In this document: positions 53,966 through 63,917 of the stretch, one piece after another | How positions within the stretch are numbered: position 1 is the first letter of the stretch | Layout: each line of letters opens with the position of its first letter | NCBI RefSeq assembly: GCF_003254525.1 | Contig: NZ_QFYS01000007.1 | Coordinates: 1 to 64,000 of the forward strand | DNA from: Phenylobacterium kunshanense | GTDB lineage: Bacteria > Pseudomonadota > Alphaproteobacteria > Caulobacterales > Caulobacteraceae | DNA: 64,000 nucleotides | Direction of reading: 5' to 3' | Notes under the pieces: model-generated | Database searches by the model: none | What the model was told of the DNA's origin: nothing | Seen by the model: only the letters and a program-made list of their open reading frames with translations | Translations under genes and position numbers: made by a program

Positions 53966-54834
53966 CAGGCGAGGGTCTCCGCGGCGAGGCGGCCGATGTG
54001 GGCCATGACAGCGTCACGCGCCTCGGGCGCGGTCGCCTGGGTGGAGAAGCAGCCGACGAGGATCGGCGCGCCCCTGGGCGGCCAGAGGATCGCCACGTCG
54101 TTGGCGGTGTTGTTGGCGCCGCTGCCGGTCTTGTCGCCTGCGCGCCAGCCGGCGGGCAGGTCGGCCCGCAAGCGCTTCAGGCCGGTGGAGGCGCCCTCCA
54201 TCCAGCCCGCCAGCCGCTGGCGCGAGGCGGACTCTAGCGATGGGCCGAGGAGCAGGCGGCGATAGCTGCCGACCATGGCCATCGGGGAGGTGCTGTCGCG
54301 CGGGTCGTCAGGGATCGCGCTGTTCAGCTCGGTTTCGTAGCGGTCCAGCCGGGTGATGTTGTCGCCGGTCGTGCGCAGCCAGGCGGTGAACCCGGCGGGG
54401 CCGCCCAGGGTCTTGAGCAGAAGGTTGGCGCCGGGGTTGTCGCTGACCTCGACGATCGCCTTGCAGAGGGTGTCGACCCGGATCGAACCGGCCCGGACGT
54501 AGAGCGACGTCACCGGCGCATGGGCGACGAGGTCCGCCTCCGAAAGCGGGATCTCGCGGTCGAGTTGCTCGCGCCCGGCGTCGACGCGGGCCAGCACGGC
54601 CCCGGCCAGCAATCCCTTGAAGGTCGAGCACATCGGAAAGCGTTCGCTGGCGCGCCAGCCGAGACTGCGGCCCGTGCCGGCGTTGATCGCGAAGACGCCC
54701 AGCCGGCCGCCCACGCGGGATTCCAGCGCCGACCAGTCCGGCGCCGCCATCGCGCGGCCGCCGCTCGCCAGGGCGGCGCCGGCGCCGACCAGGACGTGGC
54801 GGCGCGCGGGGGCTGTGCGCCGGTCCAGGATCAC
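53965..54834 (-). CDS. class A beta-lactamase inside the flagellar operon
   Basis: A 289-residue serine beta-lactamase. The signal has a twin-arginine motif ([13 protein letters not shown]). Active-site landmarks are S70 in CSTFK, S131-D-N, E167 in RYETELN and K235-T-G in DKTGSG. C69 precedes the nucleophile, but no second Cys follows the KTG as in KPC-type enzymes. It hydrolyses beta-lactams in the periplasm. GTG start overlaps the flbD stop by four bases, and TGA overlaps the flhA start, so it is translated in series with both. No transposon remnants are visible. Confidence 0.95.
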   Translation of the reverse strand: MILDRRTAPARRHVLVGAGAALASGGRAMAAPDWSALESRVGGRLGVFAINAGTGRSLGWRASERFPMCSTFKGLLAGAVLARVDAGREQLDREIPLSEADLVAHAPVTSLYVRAGSIRVDTLCKAIVEVSDNPGANLLLKTLGGPAGFTAWLRTTGDNITRLDRYETELNSAIPDDPRDSTSPMAMVGSYRRLLLGPSLESASRQRLAGWMEGASTGLKRLRADLPAGWRAGDKTGSGANNTANDVAILWPPRGAPILVGCFSTQATAPEARDAVMAHIGRLAAETLA

Positions 54835-56198
54835 GCGGCGCTCGCGCCCATCTGCGGCGCGGGCACGGTGACGCCGGCCTCGGTGTATTCCTTGAGCTTG
54901 TTGCGCAGGGTGCGGATCGAGATGCCGAGGATGTTGGCCGCGTGGGTGCGGTTGCCGAAGCAGTGCTCCAGCGTCTCGATGATCAGCTGCTGCTCCATCT
55001 CGGCGACCGTCTGGCCGACGAACGAGCGAGTGGCGGTCTCGGCGGCGGCGGCGGCGGCCTGGGCCGTGCGCGCGCCGGCGTCGGCGGGCGCCAGGGGCTG
55101 ACCGTCCGGCAGGCGGATGGCCATCTCGTCGATCTCCGGTCCCACGGCGAGCAGGATCGCGCGATGCATCGCGTTCTCGAGCTCGCGCACGTTGCCGGGC
55201 CAGCGATGGGCCGCGAGACGGCGCTTGGCTTCGGCCGACAGGGGCTTCTCCGGCATGCCGTTGGCGGCCGCATACTTCTTCACGAAGAACTCGGCCATGG
55301 CGACGACGTCACCGGGGCGTTCGCGCAGCGGCGGCAGGCGGAGGTTCACGACGTTCAGGCGATAGAGCAGGTCCTCGCGGAACACGCCCTCCTTGACCGC
55401 CTGCGACAGGTCACGGTTCGAGGTGGCGAGGATGCGGATGTCCACCTTCACGGGCTTGGCGCCGCCCACGCGGTCGATCTCACGTTCCTGGATGGCCCGC
55501 AGCAGCTTCGCCTGCAGCCGGGCGTCCATCTCGCTGATTTCGTCCAGCAGCAGGGTGCCGCCGTTGGCCTCCTCGAACTTACCGATGCGGCGGGCCAGGG
55601 CGCCGGTGAACGCGCCCTTCTCGTGACCGAACAGCTCGCTCTCGAGCAGGTTCTCGGGGATGGCGGCGCAGTTGACCGAAATGAACGGCCGATTGGCCCG
55701 GCGCGACTTCTGGTGGACGTACCGCGCGACGACTTCCTTACCGACGCCGCTCTCCCCGGTGATGAGGATCGAGGCGTCCGAGGGAGCCACCTGGTCGGCC
55801 AGCTGGATCACCTGCTGCATGGACGGGTCGCGAACCACCATCGGGCGGTTGTCGTCGCTCACCGCCGCCAGGACGGCCGCGATCAGGGCCGCCTCGGGCG
55901 GAAGCGGGATGAATTCCTTGGCGCCGGCGCGGATGGCGTCGCCCGCCCGCTTCGGGTCCGCAGCGATCCCGCAGGCCACCACGGGCACGTGAATCCGCTC
56001 GGCCTCGTTCGCGGCGATCAGGCCGGCGATGTCCAGGTCGTAGTCGACCATCAGCAGGTCGGCGCCCTGACCCGCACGGAGCGCGTGGGTCGCCGCGTCG
56101 GTGCTCTCGACATGGCTGACCTTGGCGCCCGCGCTCATCGCCATTTTCACGGCGGTGGAGAGCTGTCCGCTCAGTTTTCCGACGACCAGAAGCCGCAT
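54831..56198 (-). CDS. flbD: flagellar sigma-54 activator FlbD
   Basis: A 455-residue enhancer-binding protein. The N-terminal receiver-like domain is degenerate: a YDLD segment near residue 52 is present, but the usual DD pair and Lys are not evident, as in Caulobacter FlbD. The AAA+ core has [24 protein letters not shown] and LLLDEIS. The C-terminal Fis-type HTH is [23 protein letters not shown]. It activates late flagellar genes with sigma-54 and represses early ones; FliX, its usual partner, is not here. Confidence 0.96.
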   Translation of the reverse strand: MRLLVVGKLSGQLSTAVKMAMSAGAKVSHVESTDAATHALRAGQGADLLMVDYDLDIAGLIAANEAERIHVPVVACGIAADPKRAGDAIRAGAKEFIPLPPEAALIAAVLAAVSDDNRPMVVRDPSMQQVIQLADQVAPSDASILITGESGVGKEVVARYVHQKSRRANRPFISVNCAAIPENLLESELFGHEKGAFTGALARRIGKFEEANGGTLLLDEISEMDARLQAKLLRAIQEREIDRVGGAKPVKVDIRILATSNRDLSQAVKEGVFREDLLYRLNVVNLRLPPLRERPGDVVAMAEFFVKKYAAANGMPEKPLSAEAKRRLAAHRWPGNVRELENAMHRAILLAVGPEIDEMAIRLPDGQPLAPADAGARTAQAAAAAAETATRSFVGQTVAEMEQQLIIETLEHCFGNRTHAANILGISIRTLRNKLKEYTEAGVTVPAPQMGASAA

Positions 56199-56227
56199 CT
56201 ACCTAACTCCCTTCACCCGCGCGGCCA

Positions 56228-56560
56228 TCAGCCCTGCGCGTCGCCGTCCTTGATGATTTCCGTCATGGTCACGCCCAGGCGCTCGTCGACGATCACGACC
56301 TCGCCGCGCGCCACCAGGCGGTTGTTCACGTAGATGTCGATCGCCTCGCCGACCTTTCGGTCCAGTTCGAGCACCGAGCCCTGGTTCAGTTGCAGGAGCT
56401 GCGCGACCGACATGGTCGAGCGCCCCAGGACCGCCGAGATGGCCACCGGCACGTCGAAGACGGGCGCGAGGTCCGTCGCCGACTTTTCCTCGTGATGCGC
56501 GTCCGGCAATGCGCCTTCGTCAGGCGCGAACTCGTCGAGTCTCAGGTCGTCATCGGCCAT
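56228..56560 (-). CDS. fliN: flagellar motor switch protein FliN
   Basis: A 110-residue C-ring protein. The conserved SpoA domain includes VFDVPVAISAVLGRSTMSVAQLLQLNQGSVLELDR and VNNRLVARGEVVIVDERLGVTMTEII. Together with FliM and FliG it sets rotor direction and binds FliH. It overlaps nothing but is five bases from fliH and 29 bp from flbD. Confidence 0.96.
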   Translation of the reverse strand: MADDDLRLDEFAPDEGALPDAHHEEKSATDLAPVFDVPVAISAVLGRSTMSVAQLLQLNQGSVLELDRKVGEAIDIYVNNRLVARGEVVIVDERLGVTMTEIIKDGDAQG

Positions 56561-56564
56561 GGGT

Positions 56565-57212
56565 CTAGCTTTCGCTGCCGGGGATCAGGGGTTCGGCGTG
56601 CAGCCCTTCGGCGGCGAGCGCCGCCACCAGGGCCTGGGTGACGCGGTCGGCGGCCTGGGCGGGATCGAAAGCCGCCTGGCCGTCGCCGAAGTCGAGGGTG
56701 AAGGCGTTGGGACCAAAGGCGCCGTCCGGCTTGATGACGATCGCGCCCTCGAAGCCGAGGCCCCGGGCGGTGTCTTCCAGGATCCCTTTCAAGGCGTCCG
56801 CCAGCGTCGGGTCGGCCGAGAGAACCAGCCGGGGCTGGGCGTCGATCTCCCGGGCCAGGGACTCCATCGCCGCCTGCAGGGGCGCCTGAGGAAACCGATC
56901 GAGCGCGGCGTCGGCGATCGCGCGGCCGCAGGCCAGCGCCAGGGCCGCCGAGCCCTGCCGGTGTTCGTGCGCCACCTGGGCCAGGCGGGGCAGGGCCTGG
57001 CCGCACGCCGCGGCGATCTGGCTCAAGGCCGCCGCCTGCTGCGCGGCGATGCTGGCCATGGCGGCGCGTTCGCCCTCGGCGTAGGCCGCGGCCCGGATCT
57101 GCTCGACCTCTTCGGCCGGGAACAGGCGCTTCGGGCGCACCGGCGCGTGGGCCACGGAGCCCTTGGAGTCGAACTCCGTATCGAAGGCGAATTTCTGGAA
57201 AGCTTCGGACAT
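56565..57212 (-). CDS. flbE: FliH-like flagellar assembly protein (FlbE)
   Basis: A 215-residue protein in the position of Caulobacter flbE, which is FliH-like. It has an N-terminal PVRPKRLFPAEEVEQIRAAAYAEGERAAMA helix, the AxxxG repeat region typical of FliH helical hairpins, and a C-terminal domain with GAIVIKPDGAFGPNAFTLDFGDG. It regulates FliI. ATG overlaps the fliG stop. Confidence 0.9.
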   Translation of the reverse strand: MSEAFQKFAFDTEFDSKGSVAHAPVRPKRLFPAEEVEQIRAAAYAEGERAAMASIAAQQAAALSQIAAACGQALPRLAQVAHEHRQGSAALALACGRAIADAALDRFPQAPLQAAMESLAREIDAQPRLVLSADPTLADALKGILEDTARGLGFEGAIVIKPDGAFGPNAFTLDFGDGQAAFDPAQAADRVTQALVAALAAEGLHAEPLIPGSES

Positions 57213-58243
57213 CAGTAGATCAGCTCATCTTCGCCGCTGGAGCCGGCGAGCATGATCTCGCCCTTGTTGGCGAGGTCCTTGGCGACCTGGACGATGGCCA
57301 TCTGGGCCTGGTCGACGTCGCGCAGACGTACCGGGCCCATCGTCTCCATGTCCTCGCGCATGATCTTCGCCGCGCGCTCCGACATGTTGGAGAAGAACAT
57401 CTCGCGCAGGCTGTCCGAGGCGCCCTTGAGGCCCAGTGCGAGCTGGTCCTTCTCCACGCTCCGCAGCAGCGTCTGGACGCCGCCCGGATCCAGCTTGGAG
57501 AGGTCCTCGAACACGAACATCAGGGCGCGGATACGCTCGGCCGCCTCGCGGTTGCGCTCTTCCAGGGCGGTGATGAAGCGGGTCTCGGTCTGGCGGTCGA
57601 AAGCGTTGAAGATGTCCGCCATCATCTCGTGGCTGTCGCGCTTGGACGTGCGCGCCAGGTTCGACATGAACTCGTTGCGGAGCGTCTGCTCGATCTTGTC
57701 CAGGATCTCGCGCTGCACCGGCTCCATGCGCAGCATGCGCATGACGCACTCCAGGGCGAAATCCTCGGGCAGCGAGGCCAGCACCCGGGCGGCGTGCTCT
57801 GACTTGATCTTGGAGAGCACCACCGCGACCGTCTGCGGGTATTCGTTCTTCAGGTAGTTCGCGAGGACGGCCTCGTTCACGTTGCCGAGCTTGTCCCACA
57901 TGGTCCGGCCGGCCGGACCCCGGATCTCCTCCATCAACTGATCCACCTTCTCGGGCGGCATGATGGAGGCGAGCAGCTTCTGGGTCTGTTCGAACGAGCC
58001 CATGATCGCGCCGGTGCCGGTGGCGCCGGACACGAACTCGACCAGCAGATCCTCGACCACCGCGGCGGCGACGTTGCCGAGGCTGGCCATGGCCTGGGAG
58101 ATCTCCTTGATCTCCTCCTCGTCCAGCGCCTGCCAGACGTGGGCATGCTCCTCGCCCAGCGCCAGCAGGACCACGGCGCACTTCTCCGCCCCGTTCAGGC
58201 GGGAGGGATCGACGATGTTCTTACCCGCGCGCGCCGTCGCCAT
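57212..58243 (-). CDS. fliG: flagellar motor switch protein FliG
   Basis: A 343-residue rotor protein. The middle domain has [22 protein letters not shown] and the C-terminal torque domain has the charged [33 protein letters not shown] helix that meets the stator. It overlaps fliF by one base at its start and flbE at its end. Confidence 0.97.
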   Translation of the reverse strand: MATARAGKNIVDPSRLNGAEKCAVVLLALGEEHAHVWQALDEEEIKEISQAMASLGNVAAAVVEDLLVEFVSGATGTGAIMGSFEQTQKLLASIMPPEKVDQLMEEIRGPAGRTMWDKLGNVNEAVLANYLKNEYPQTVAVVLSKIKSEHAARVLASLPEDFALECVMRMLRMEPVQREILDKIEQTLRNEFMSNLARTSKRDSHEMMADIFNAFDRQTETRFITALEERNREAAERIRALMFVFEDLSKLDPGGVQTLLRSVEKDQLALGLKGASDSLREMFFSNMSERAAKIMREDMETMGPVRLRDVDQAQMAIVQVAKDLANKGEIMLAGSSGEDELIY

Positions 58244-59883
58244 CAGTTGGTCTCATGCAGCCAGGAGCGGAGGATCGCGACGGACTCGTCGGGATGCCTT
58301 TCCACGAATTCGGAAACCTTCTTGACGGCGCTGGCGCGCACTTGGCCGTCCACGCGGGCCATATCGATGCGCGCGCCGCCGTCCTCCACCGGCCCGGGGA
58401 GGGCGAGCTGGCTGCCGTCGGCGCCGATCTGCATCGGCTGCCCGTCGGGGGTGACCATCACCCGGGTGATCTGCGGCGCCGACGCGACCAGGGAGCCGCC
58501 ACCGGCGCCGCCCTTGCCGCCCTTACCGGCGCCCAGCAGGGGCCGGGCGACGAAGAAGATCATCAGGATGCCGACCACGGCCAGGACGGCGAGCTCGACG
58601 GCGCGCATGATGTCGTTCTTGTCGAAACCCATCAGCGGGCTGGCGGCCTCGACGCCGCCGCCGGTGTCGGCGGTGGGGAAGCGCACGTTGATGACGCTGA
58701 CCTGGTCGCCGCGGTCCTGGTTGTAGCCCACGGCCGTGCGCACGAGCTGCTCGATGCGCTGCATCTCCTCGGCCGAGCGCGGCGTGTAGGCGCCCGGCTT
58801 GCCGTCCTTGCCGACGGCGGTCGCTCCGTCGACGGCCACGGCCACCGACAGACGCTTCACCGTTCCCGGCTCCTGCACCTCGGTGCGGACGGTCTTTGAG
58901 ATCTCGTAGTTCGTGGTGGTGTCGGCGCGGCCGCTGGACGAGGAGTTGTTGTTCTCGCCGCCGTCGGCGCCGGGGATATTGCCGGCGACCGAGGCTTGTC
59001 CGCCGCCCGCGGTGTCGTTCTCGCGCGAGTTCTCTTCGGTGGTCGACTCCGAGCGGATGACCTGGCCGTCGGGATCGAAGGTTTCCTGCTGGACGGTCAC
59101 ACGGGCCAGCTCCAGGTCGGCGGTCACGTTGACCCGGGCCTTGCCGGCGCCGACCATGCCTTCCACCAGGTTCTTGACCTGCTTGGCGATGCGTTGCTCG
59201 ACCTCGGACTTGCGGCCGTCGGCCTCGGCGGCCATCCCGACCTCGCCGCCCGACAGGGTCTTGGCGTGCTGGTCGACCACGGTCACGCGGTCGGGCTTCA
59301 TATTGGGGACGGCGCCGGCCACGAGGTTCTGGATCGCCCGGACCTGATCGGCGCTGGGCTCGCGGCCGCCGACGCCGATGTTGACGGACGCGGAGGGCTG
59401 CTCGGCTTCCTGTTCGAACACCTGGCGCTTGGGCAGCACGAGGTGCACCCGGGCCGAGGTGATGCCGTCCAGGCTGCGGATCGTGCGGGCCAGTTCGCCT
59501 TCCAGGGCGCGCTGGCGGTTCAGCTGCTGGACGAAGTCGGTCTGCCCCAGGGCGTTCGACTGGTCGAAGATCTCGTAGCCCACCGAGCCGGCGGTCGGCA
59601 GGCCCTTCCCGGACAGCATCAGGCGTGTCGAGGCGACTTCGTCGCGCGGCACCAGGATCGTCGAGCCGTCGCCCTTCACCTCGTACTTCACCCCGGCCTG
59701 GTCGAGGGCCGCGGTGATGGTCCCGGCTTCCTTGAGGTCGAGGTTGGAATAGAGCAGGGCCTTGGGCTGGCCCAGGTTCATGAAGACCGCGGCCAGGACG
59801 GCGGCCAGGCCGGCGCCGATGCCCAGGATGGCGGCCAGACGGCCGATCCCGAACCTCTGCAGCATGGCCATCATCTGGTTCAA
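58243..59883 (-). CDS. fliF: flagellar MS-ring protein FliF
   Basis: A 546-residue protein that forms the MS ring. Two transmembrane helices, near residues 15-35 ([17 protein letters not shown]) and near 425-445 ([23 protein letters not shown]), flank the periplasmic ring-building motifs. The C-terminal helix binds FliG. First gene of the minus-strand flagellar operon, with a CtrA-like box upstream. Confidence 0.97.
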   Translation of the reverse strand: MNQMMAMLQRFGIGRLAAILGIGAGLAAVLAAVFMNLGQPKALLYSNLDLKEAGTITAALDQAGVKYEVKGDGSTILVPRDEVASTRLMLSGKGLPTAGSVGYEIFDQSNALGQTDFVQQLNRQRALEGELARTIRSLDGITSARVHLVLPKRQVFEQEAEQPSASVNIGVGGREPSADQVRAIQNLVAGAVPNMKPDRVTVVDQHAKTLSGGEVGMAAEADGRKSEVEQRIAKQVKNLVEGMVGAGKARVNVTADLELARVTVQQETFDPDGQVIRSESTTEENSRENDTAGGGQASVAGNIPGADGGENNNSSSSGRADTTTNYEISKTVRTEVQEPGTVKRLSVAVAVDGATAVGKDGKPGAYTPRSAEEMQRIEQLVRTAVGYNQDRGDQVSVINVRFPTADTGGGVEAASPLMGFDKNDIMRAVELAVLAVVGILMIFFVARPLLGAGKGGKGGAGGGSLVASAPQITRVMVTPDGQPMQIGADGSQLALPGPVEDGGARIDMARVDGQVRASAVKKVSEFVERHPDESVAILRSWLHETN

Positions 59884-59964
59884 GACCGGACGCCCCCCTT
59901 GCGAACACGAAGGGGCGCAATGCGGTCCCGCCCCTCAGGTAGGCAGGATTTACCCAGTCCTTGG

Positions 59965-59980
59965 TTAAGGCCGCGTTTAA
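59965..59980 (-). promoter_or_regulatory. CtrA-like box of fliF operon (TTAA-N8-TTAA)
   Basis: Read on the minus strand, TTAA (59980-59977), eight bases and TTAACC (59968-59963) lie 82-97 bp upstream of the fliF ATG, where a class II flagellar promoter is expected. Canonical CtrA boxes have seven spacer bases, so this is one longer or uses a shifted first half-site. Confidence 0.55.
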
Positions 59981-60032
59981 GCTTTGCCGTGCCCGGCCTG
60001 GGCCATCCTGTCGCAGGGGCCCTTGCGGGGGC

Positions 60033-62075
60033 TCATCGGCTCCAGGGTTCCAGGGCGCCGTTCATGGCCAGCAGCACCGAGAACAGGGCGTAGATGAGCA
60101 CGGTGAGCGTGAAGAAGGTCTTTCGCGGCGCCGTCCAGGAATCGACCCGCCGGCCGCCCTGCCACACCGCCGGCAGGGCCGCGATGGTGACCAAAGTGAG
60201 GGCCGCCGCCACCAGGGCGCACGCGGACGCCGCGATCAGCAGGGGGCCTGGCCAGCCGTACATCACCTTCTGGATGTCCAGCGCCTGGTCGGCGAAGGCC
60301 GCGAACAGGCCGAACGCGGCGATCCACAGGCCGGCCTGCATGGTCTGGACCATCGAGGCGCGGGCCTGGATCTGGTTCTGGCGAAGCTCGCGCCGGTTCC
60401 GGAGCGCTAGGCCGGCAAAGGTCGCCACCGCGGCGAACACGGTAAGCCCCGCTCCCAGGGCCAGGATCGACGCACGCTCGGTCAGCGCCGCGCGCTTCAT
60501 CGTGAAGGCGTTCATTTCGTCGCGGTAGCTGACCGCGCGGCCATCCTCGAGGCGGAAGAACAGGCGCTCATTGCCGGTGGTGGCGATGAAGCGTCCCTGG
60601 GCGAGGGGGCCGTCGGGAACCCAGGACTTCACCTCGCCGCCCTGCCCGGTCAGGAGCCGGCCGCCCTGGACCACGACTTCGCTGGCGCCGACCAGCAGCC
60701 CGACAAAACCCTCCAGGCCGCCGTTGGCGCGGCGGGTGGTCAGATAGGACCCGGTGAACATGTCGGCCGATTGGCCAAGCTCCCGGGAAGGCGGGCGCGG
60801 GAACGTCTGGGGCTGGGCGTAGAAGTGCTGGACCACGGCATCGGGGAAGGCGCGTGACAGCCGGTGTCCGTTCTCGCTGTTCGTCGTGATGAAGACGCCG
60901 AGCCCCAGGTCGGGCACGACCACCATCTTGGTGTGGAAGGCGATGGTGGCTCCGTCGTGACCATAGCCTTTGTGGCCGCCGGGGAGATCATAGACGATGA
61001 ACCCGTGAGCCCAGCCGTTCATCCCGTCGGTGGTCTGCCGAAGCGGGCTGCGGAACGCACGGGCCGCCACGGGGCCGAAGACCGTGGCGCCGTTCCAGCT
61101 CCCATCGCCCAGCAGCATCAGCATGTAGCGCGACATGTCGCCCGCGGTGGAGGACGCCGAGCCGGCCGGCGCGATATGCCCGATGTATTCGTAGTCGTTC
61201 TCCACGAAGCCGGCCGTCCGCCATCCGAAGCCGGCGGAGACGTGTGGGCGCAGCGCCGCCGGCATGGCCGCCGGGAGTCCCCGCCGTTCGGGGCGGGGTT
61301 CGCGGAACGTGGTGTAGCGCATGCCGAGGGGCAGGGTGATGTCTTCCTCGACAAGGCGCTCGAAGGACTTGCCCTCGCCCAGCGCCACGGCGGCCCCCGC
61401 AAGCCCGACGCCATAGTTGGAGTAGCTGGAGAGGATCCCGGGCGAGCGGTCGCGTCCTGGACGCTCCTGCCGCAGGTAGAGGTCCAGGGGACGGACGCGC
61501 CGAGGGTCGTTCTCGAAGAGTTGGCCCAGCGCCCGATCCTCTAGGCCTGGCGTGTGCTCCATGAGGTTGCGGACGGTCACCTCGCGAAGCCGGCCTGGCA
61601 GGCGGACCTTCTCGGGCAGGTAGAGGTTGATGGGCCGGTCGAGGCGTATGCGGCCGGCCTCGACCTCCTTCATCACGAGAATCCAGGTGAAGGTCTTCGA
61701 GACGGAGCCGATGCGGAAGAGAGTCCGATCCGGATCCACCGGGCGTCTGGGATTGAGGTCGGCGAAGCCGTAGCCCTTCTTCAGCACCACCTGTCCGTTC
61801 TGGACCACCGCGACCGAGGCGCCGGCCACGTGGGCCCGGTTCATGGCGTCGGTCATCCAGCCGTCGACGAAGGCTTCCAGGCGGACCGGGTCCAGTGGGG
61901 TGACCCCGGGCGCCGCCACCGCGGTCGGGGCAGGAGACAGGGTGGAAGGGGGCGCCGGATTGGTGGCCTGAGCGCGGCTGTCTGGGGCCGGGGCCGCACC
62001 GGTGTCCTGGGCCGCAGCGGGCGCCGCCGCCAAGATCGCCAGTGCGAACAGGATCGCCTTGCCGAGGCTCCGCAT
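60033..62075 (-). CDS. serine hydrolase (class C beta-lactamase/EstB-like) with membrane tail
   Basis: A 680-residue exported protein. The signal peptide is MRSLGKAILFALAILAAAPAAAQ. The penicillin-binding/esterase domain has the SxxK nucleophile at S124 in IGSVSK, YSN near 215 and GHDG near 365. From about residue 540 there are three or four transmembrane helices. Enzymes of this type are esterases, D-aminopeptidases or transacylases. Whether it acts on beta-lactams is not shown by sequence. Confidence 0.86.
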   Translation of the reverse strand: MRSLGKAILFALAILAAAPAAAQDTGAAPAPDSRAQATNPAPPSTLSPAPTAVAAPGVTPLDPVRLEAFVDGWMTDAMNRAHVAGASVAVVQNGQVVLKKGYGFADLNPRRPVDPDRTLFRIGSVSKTFTWILVMKEVEAGRIRLDRPINLYLPEKVRLPGRLREVTVRNLMEHTPGLEDRALGQLFENDPRRVRPLDLYLRQERPGRDRSPGILSSYSNYGVGLAGAAVALGEGKSFERLVEEDITLPLGMRYTTFREPRPERRGLPAAMPAALRPHVSAGFGWRTAGFVENDYEYIGHIAPAGSASSTAGDMSRYMLMLLGDGSWNGATVFGPVAARAFRSPLRQTTDGMNGWAHGFIVYDLPGGHKGYGHDGATIAFHTKMVVVPDLGLGVFITTNSENGHRLSRAFPDAVVQHFYAQPQTFPRPPSRELGQSADMFTGSYLTTRRANGGLEGFVGLLVGASEVVVQGGRLLTGQGGEVKSWVPDGPLAQGRFIATTGNERLFFRLEDGRAVSYRDEMNAFTMKRAALTERASILALGAGLTVFAAVATFAGLALRNRRELRQNQIQARASMVQTMQAGLWIAAFGLFAAFADQALDIQKVMYGWPGPLLIAASACALVAAALTLVTIAALPAVWQGGRRVDSWTAPRKTFFTLTVLIYALFSVLLAMNGALEPWSR

Positions 62076-62179
62076 CGTTGCTCCGTTGCCCTGCGCCTTA
62101 ATCGGTCACCATAGCACCTCGGCTGAGTCGGACACGCGCCGCGAAGACGTGGGAAGTCGACGTCCCTTTTGGCGCGGGT

Positions 62180-62947
62180 TCAATCGGTCCGTTCGGCGCG
62201 CTCGAACGCATAGAGCGGCAGCATGGGGCGCAGTTCGGCGCCCACCCAGATCTGCGGCTCGGACGGCGGGCTCATCTTCTCGGCGACTTCGCGCCGGCGG
62301 ACACATTCGCGGGTCGCCGCCGCCAGGCCGCCGAAGTCCCGGGATCCGGGCATCGACGACAGGAAGCAGTCGTCGAAATAGGGATACTTGTTGGCCTGAC
62401 CGCACCCGAAGGACGTGCGGTCGGGGCGGGCGGCCGTCACCACCATCCGATTGGGCCGCGCGAGCGTTGGGACGAACACGCCCGAGAAGCAGGCCGAGAT
62501 CACCACCACCGTCGGCCGCCGGCCGCATGTCTGGTCCAGCATGTTGGCGAGCAGGCCAGGGCGCAGGATCGCCTGGTCCACCTGGGCGCCCTGCGGCAGG
62601 CCGTGCGAGGTCAGGTAGAAGAGGCAGCCGCCTGCCGTGCGCGCCGAAAGTTCCGACAGCGCGCCGTAGATGCCCCTTAGCTCAGCCTTGCCCGGCTGGG
62701 AGTCGCGGTAGCGCTCGGGCCTGGTCGAGAACTGACGGATGTTGTCCGGCTGGAAGCCAGCGCGGGCGAGGGCGGCCGTCACATCGCGTCGGGCGTTGTC
62801 GAAGCCTTCGGTCTCGCCACCGTCGCTGGCGTGCCAGTCTCCTGCCACCACGACCGCCGACCAGTCGGCGAACGGGGACGCCGCCGCCGCTCCGCCCGCC
62901 GTCGCGAGCCAGAGGGCTGCGATCAGCGAGAGGAGCCGGGCCGCCAT
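62180..62947 (-). CDS. C13 (legumain-like) family cysteine peptidase
   Basis: A 255-residue exported peptidase of the caspase-like CD clan. A signal peptide (LLSLIAALWLATAGGAAA) is followed by the C13 core with catalytic H115 in FYLTSHGLPQG and C153 in VVVISACFSG. Bacterial C13 enzymes are cell-surface or periplasmic and often uncharacterised. The two catalytic residues are intact. It lies between a serine hydrolase gene and a thioesterase gene. Confidence 0.85.
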   Translation of the reverse strand: MAARLLSLIAALWLATAGGAAAASPFADWSAVVVAGDWHASDGGETEGFDNARRDVTAALARAGFQPDNIRQFSTRPERYRDSQPGKAELRGIYGALSELSARTAGGCLFYLTSHGLPQGAQVDQAILRPGLLANMLDQTCGRRPTVVVISACFSGVFVPTLARPNRMVVTAARPDRTSFGCGQANKYPYFDDCFLSSMPGSRDFGGLAAATRECVRRREVAEKMSPPSEPQIWVGAELRPMLPLYAFERAERTD

Positions 62948-62957
62948 CGCCGCCCTG

Positions 62958-63428
62958 CTACTTCTTGTAGTTGGCGAACGGCGTCGGCATCGCGGTTCCG
63001 GTCGCCTTGGCCAACAGCCGGCCTTCGGGGTCGTAGAGTTCGCCCTCGGTGAAGGCGATCTGGCGGCCCCACTTCACCACCTTGCCGACCCCGCGGATCT
63101 TCCCTGGCTGTCCGGGGCGGAAGAAGCTGGTCTTCATCTCCAGGGTCGGGGCCACGGCCGTCATGCCAGAGGCGACCATGCAGGCGACGCTCATGGCTTC
63201 GTCCAGCATGGCGCAGAGATAGCCGCCCTGGATCTGCTTCATGGGATTGAGCAGCAGCTCGGCCTTGGCGTCGAACTCCACCTCGACCGAACGATCGGCC
63301 TGGCAGACCGACACCATCCGGAAGCCGAGGGTCTGGGATCCGGTCGGCTGGTTCTTGGTGCGGAGGAAGCGTTGGAGGATGGCCTCGTCGGTGAGCGTCT
63401 CCGGCTCGGGACTCGCGACGTCGGTCAT
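62958..63428 (-). CDS. PaaI-type hotdog thioesterase
   Basis: A 156-residue acyl-CoA thioesterase-like protein. The hotdog core has LNPMKQIQGGYLCAMLDEAMSVACMVASG and TLEMKTSFFRPGQPG, the glycine-rich helix start and acidic residue of PaaI/YbgC-related enzymes. Three bases separate its start from the sspB stop, so it is probably translated from the same transcript. Confidence 0.87.
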   Translation of the reverse strand: MTDVASPEPETLTDEAILQRFLRTKNQPTGSQTLGFRMVSVCQADRSVEVEFDAKAELLLNPMKQIQGGYLCAMLDEAMSVACMVASGMTAVAPTLEMKTSFFRPGQPGKIRGVGKVVKWGRQIAFTEGELYDPEGRLLAKATGTAMPTPFANYKK

Positions 63429-63431
63429 GCG

Positions 63432-63917
63432 CTACTTCTTCCGGAACTGATCAAGCGAAACGATGGTGGCCTCGCCCTTCGGCGCGGCTTCGGCAGGCTT
63501 GGCCTCCGCGACGGGCGCGGCCTTGGCTTCGGGGGGCGCGGCCGGCGGCGGCTCGAACTGCAGCAGGAACTGCACCGACGGGTCATAGAAGCGCGTGATG
63601 GCGCCATAGGGGATCGACAGCCGCTTCGGCTGACCGCCGAACTGCAGCGTCACCGAGAAGAAGGTCTCGCCGGGCGCGAGATCCCAATACTGGTGCTGCA
63701 GGACGATCGTCATCTCGTCCGGATACTTCGAAAGCAGGTCGTTCGGGCCGGACACGCCGGCGGCATCGGTCTTGAACGTGATGTAGAAGTGGTGCGAGCC
63801 GGGCAGGCCCTCGGGCGAGGCGGCGCGCTTGAGCGCGGCCTTGGCGACGCCCCGGAGCGCATCCTGCGCCAGGGCCTCGTAGTTCATCAGATCCTGGACC
63901 GGCGGATCCTGGGCCAC
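63432..63917 (-). CDS. sspB: ClpXP adaptor SspB, alphaproteobacterial type
   Basis: A 161-residue ClpXP adaptor that binds ssrA-tagged proteins. Conserved core: HHFYITFKTDAAGVSGPNDLLSKYPDEMTIVLQHQYWDL and the FFSVTLQFGG strand; an Ala/Pro/Lys linker then leads to the ClpX-binding tail ATIVSLDQFRKK. Start is GTG 63917; ATG 63887 is also in frame. In Caulobacter it helps clear tagged and cell-cycle substrates. Confidence 0.95.
   Translation of the reverse strand: MAQDPPVQDLMNYEALAQDALRGVAKAALKRAASPEGLPGSHHFYITFKTDAAGVSGPNDLLSKYPDEMTIVLQHQYWDLAPGETFFSVTLQFGGQPKRLSIPYGAITRFYDPSVQFLLQFEPPPAAPPEAKAAPVAEAKPAEAAPKGEATIVSLDQFRKK

Noticed and set aside
51905..54265. 786-residue open frame antisense to flhA and bla
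   Set aside because: Shadow of two strong coding genes; Arg/His/Asp-rich without domains.
53965..54834. bla as a recent mobile insertion
   Set aside because: No flanking inverted or direct repeats, no IS or integron gene; overlap with both neighbours argues for long coexistence.
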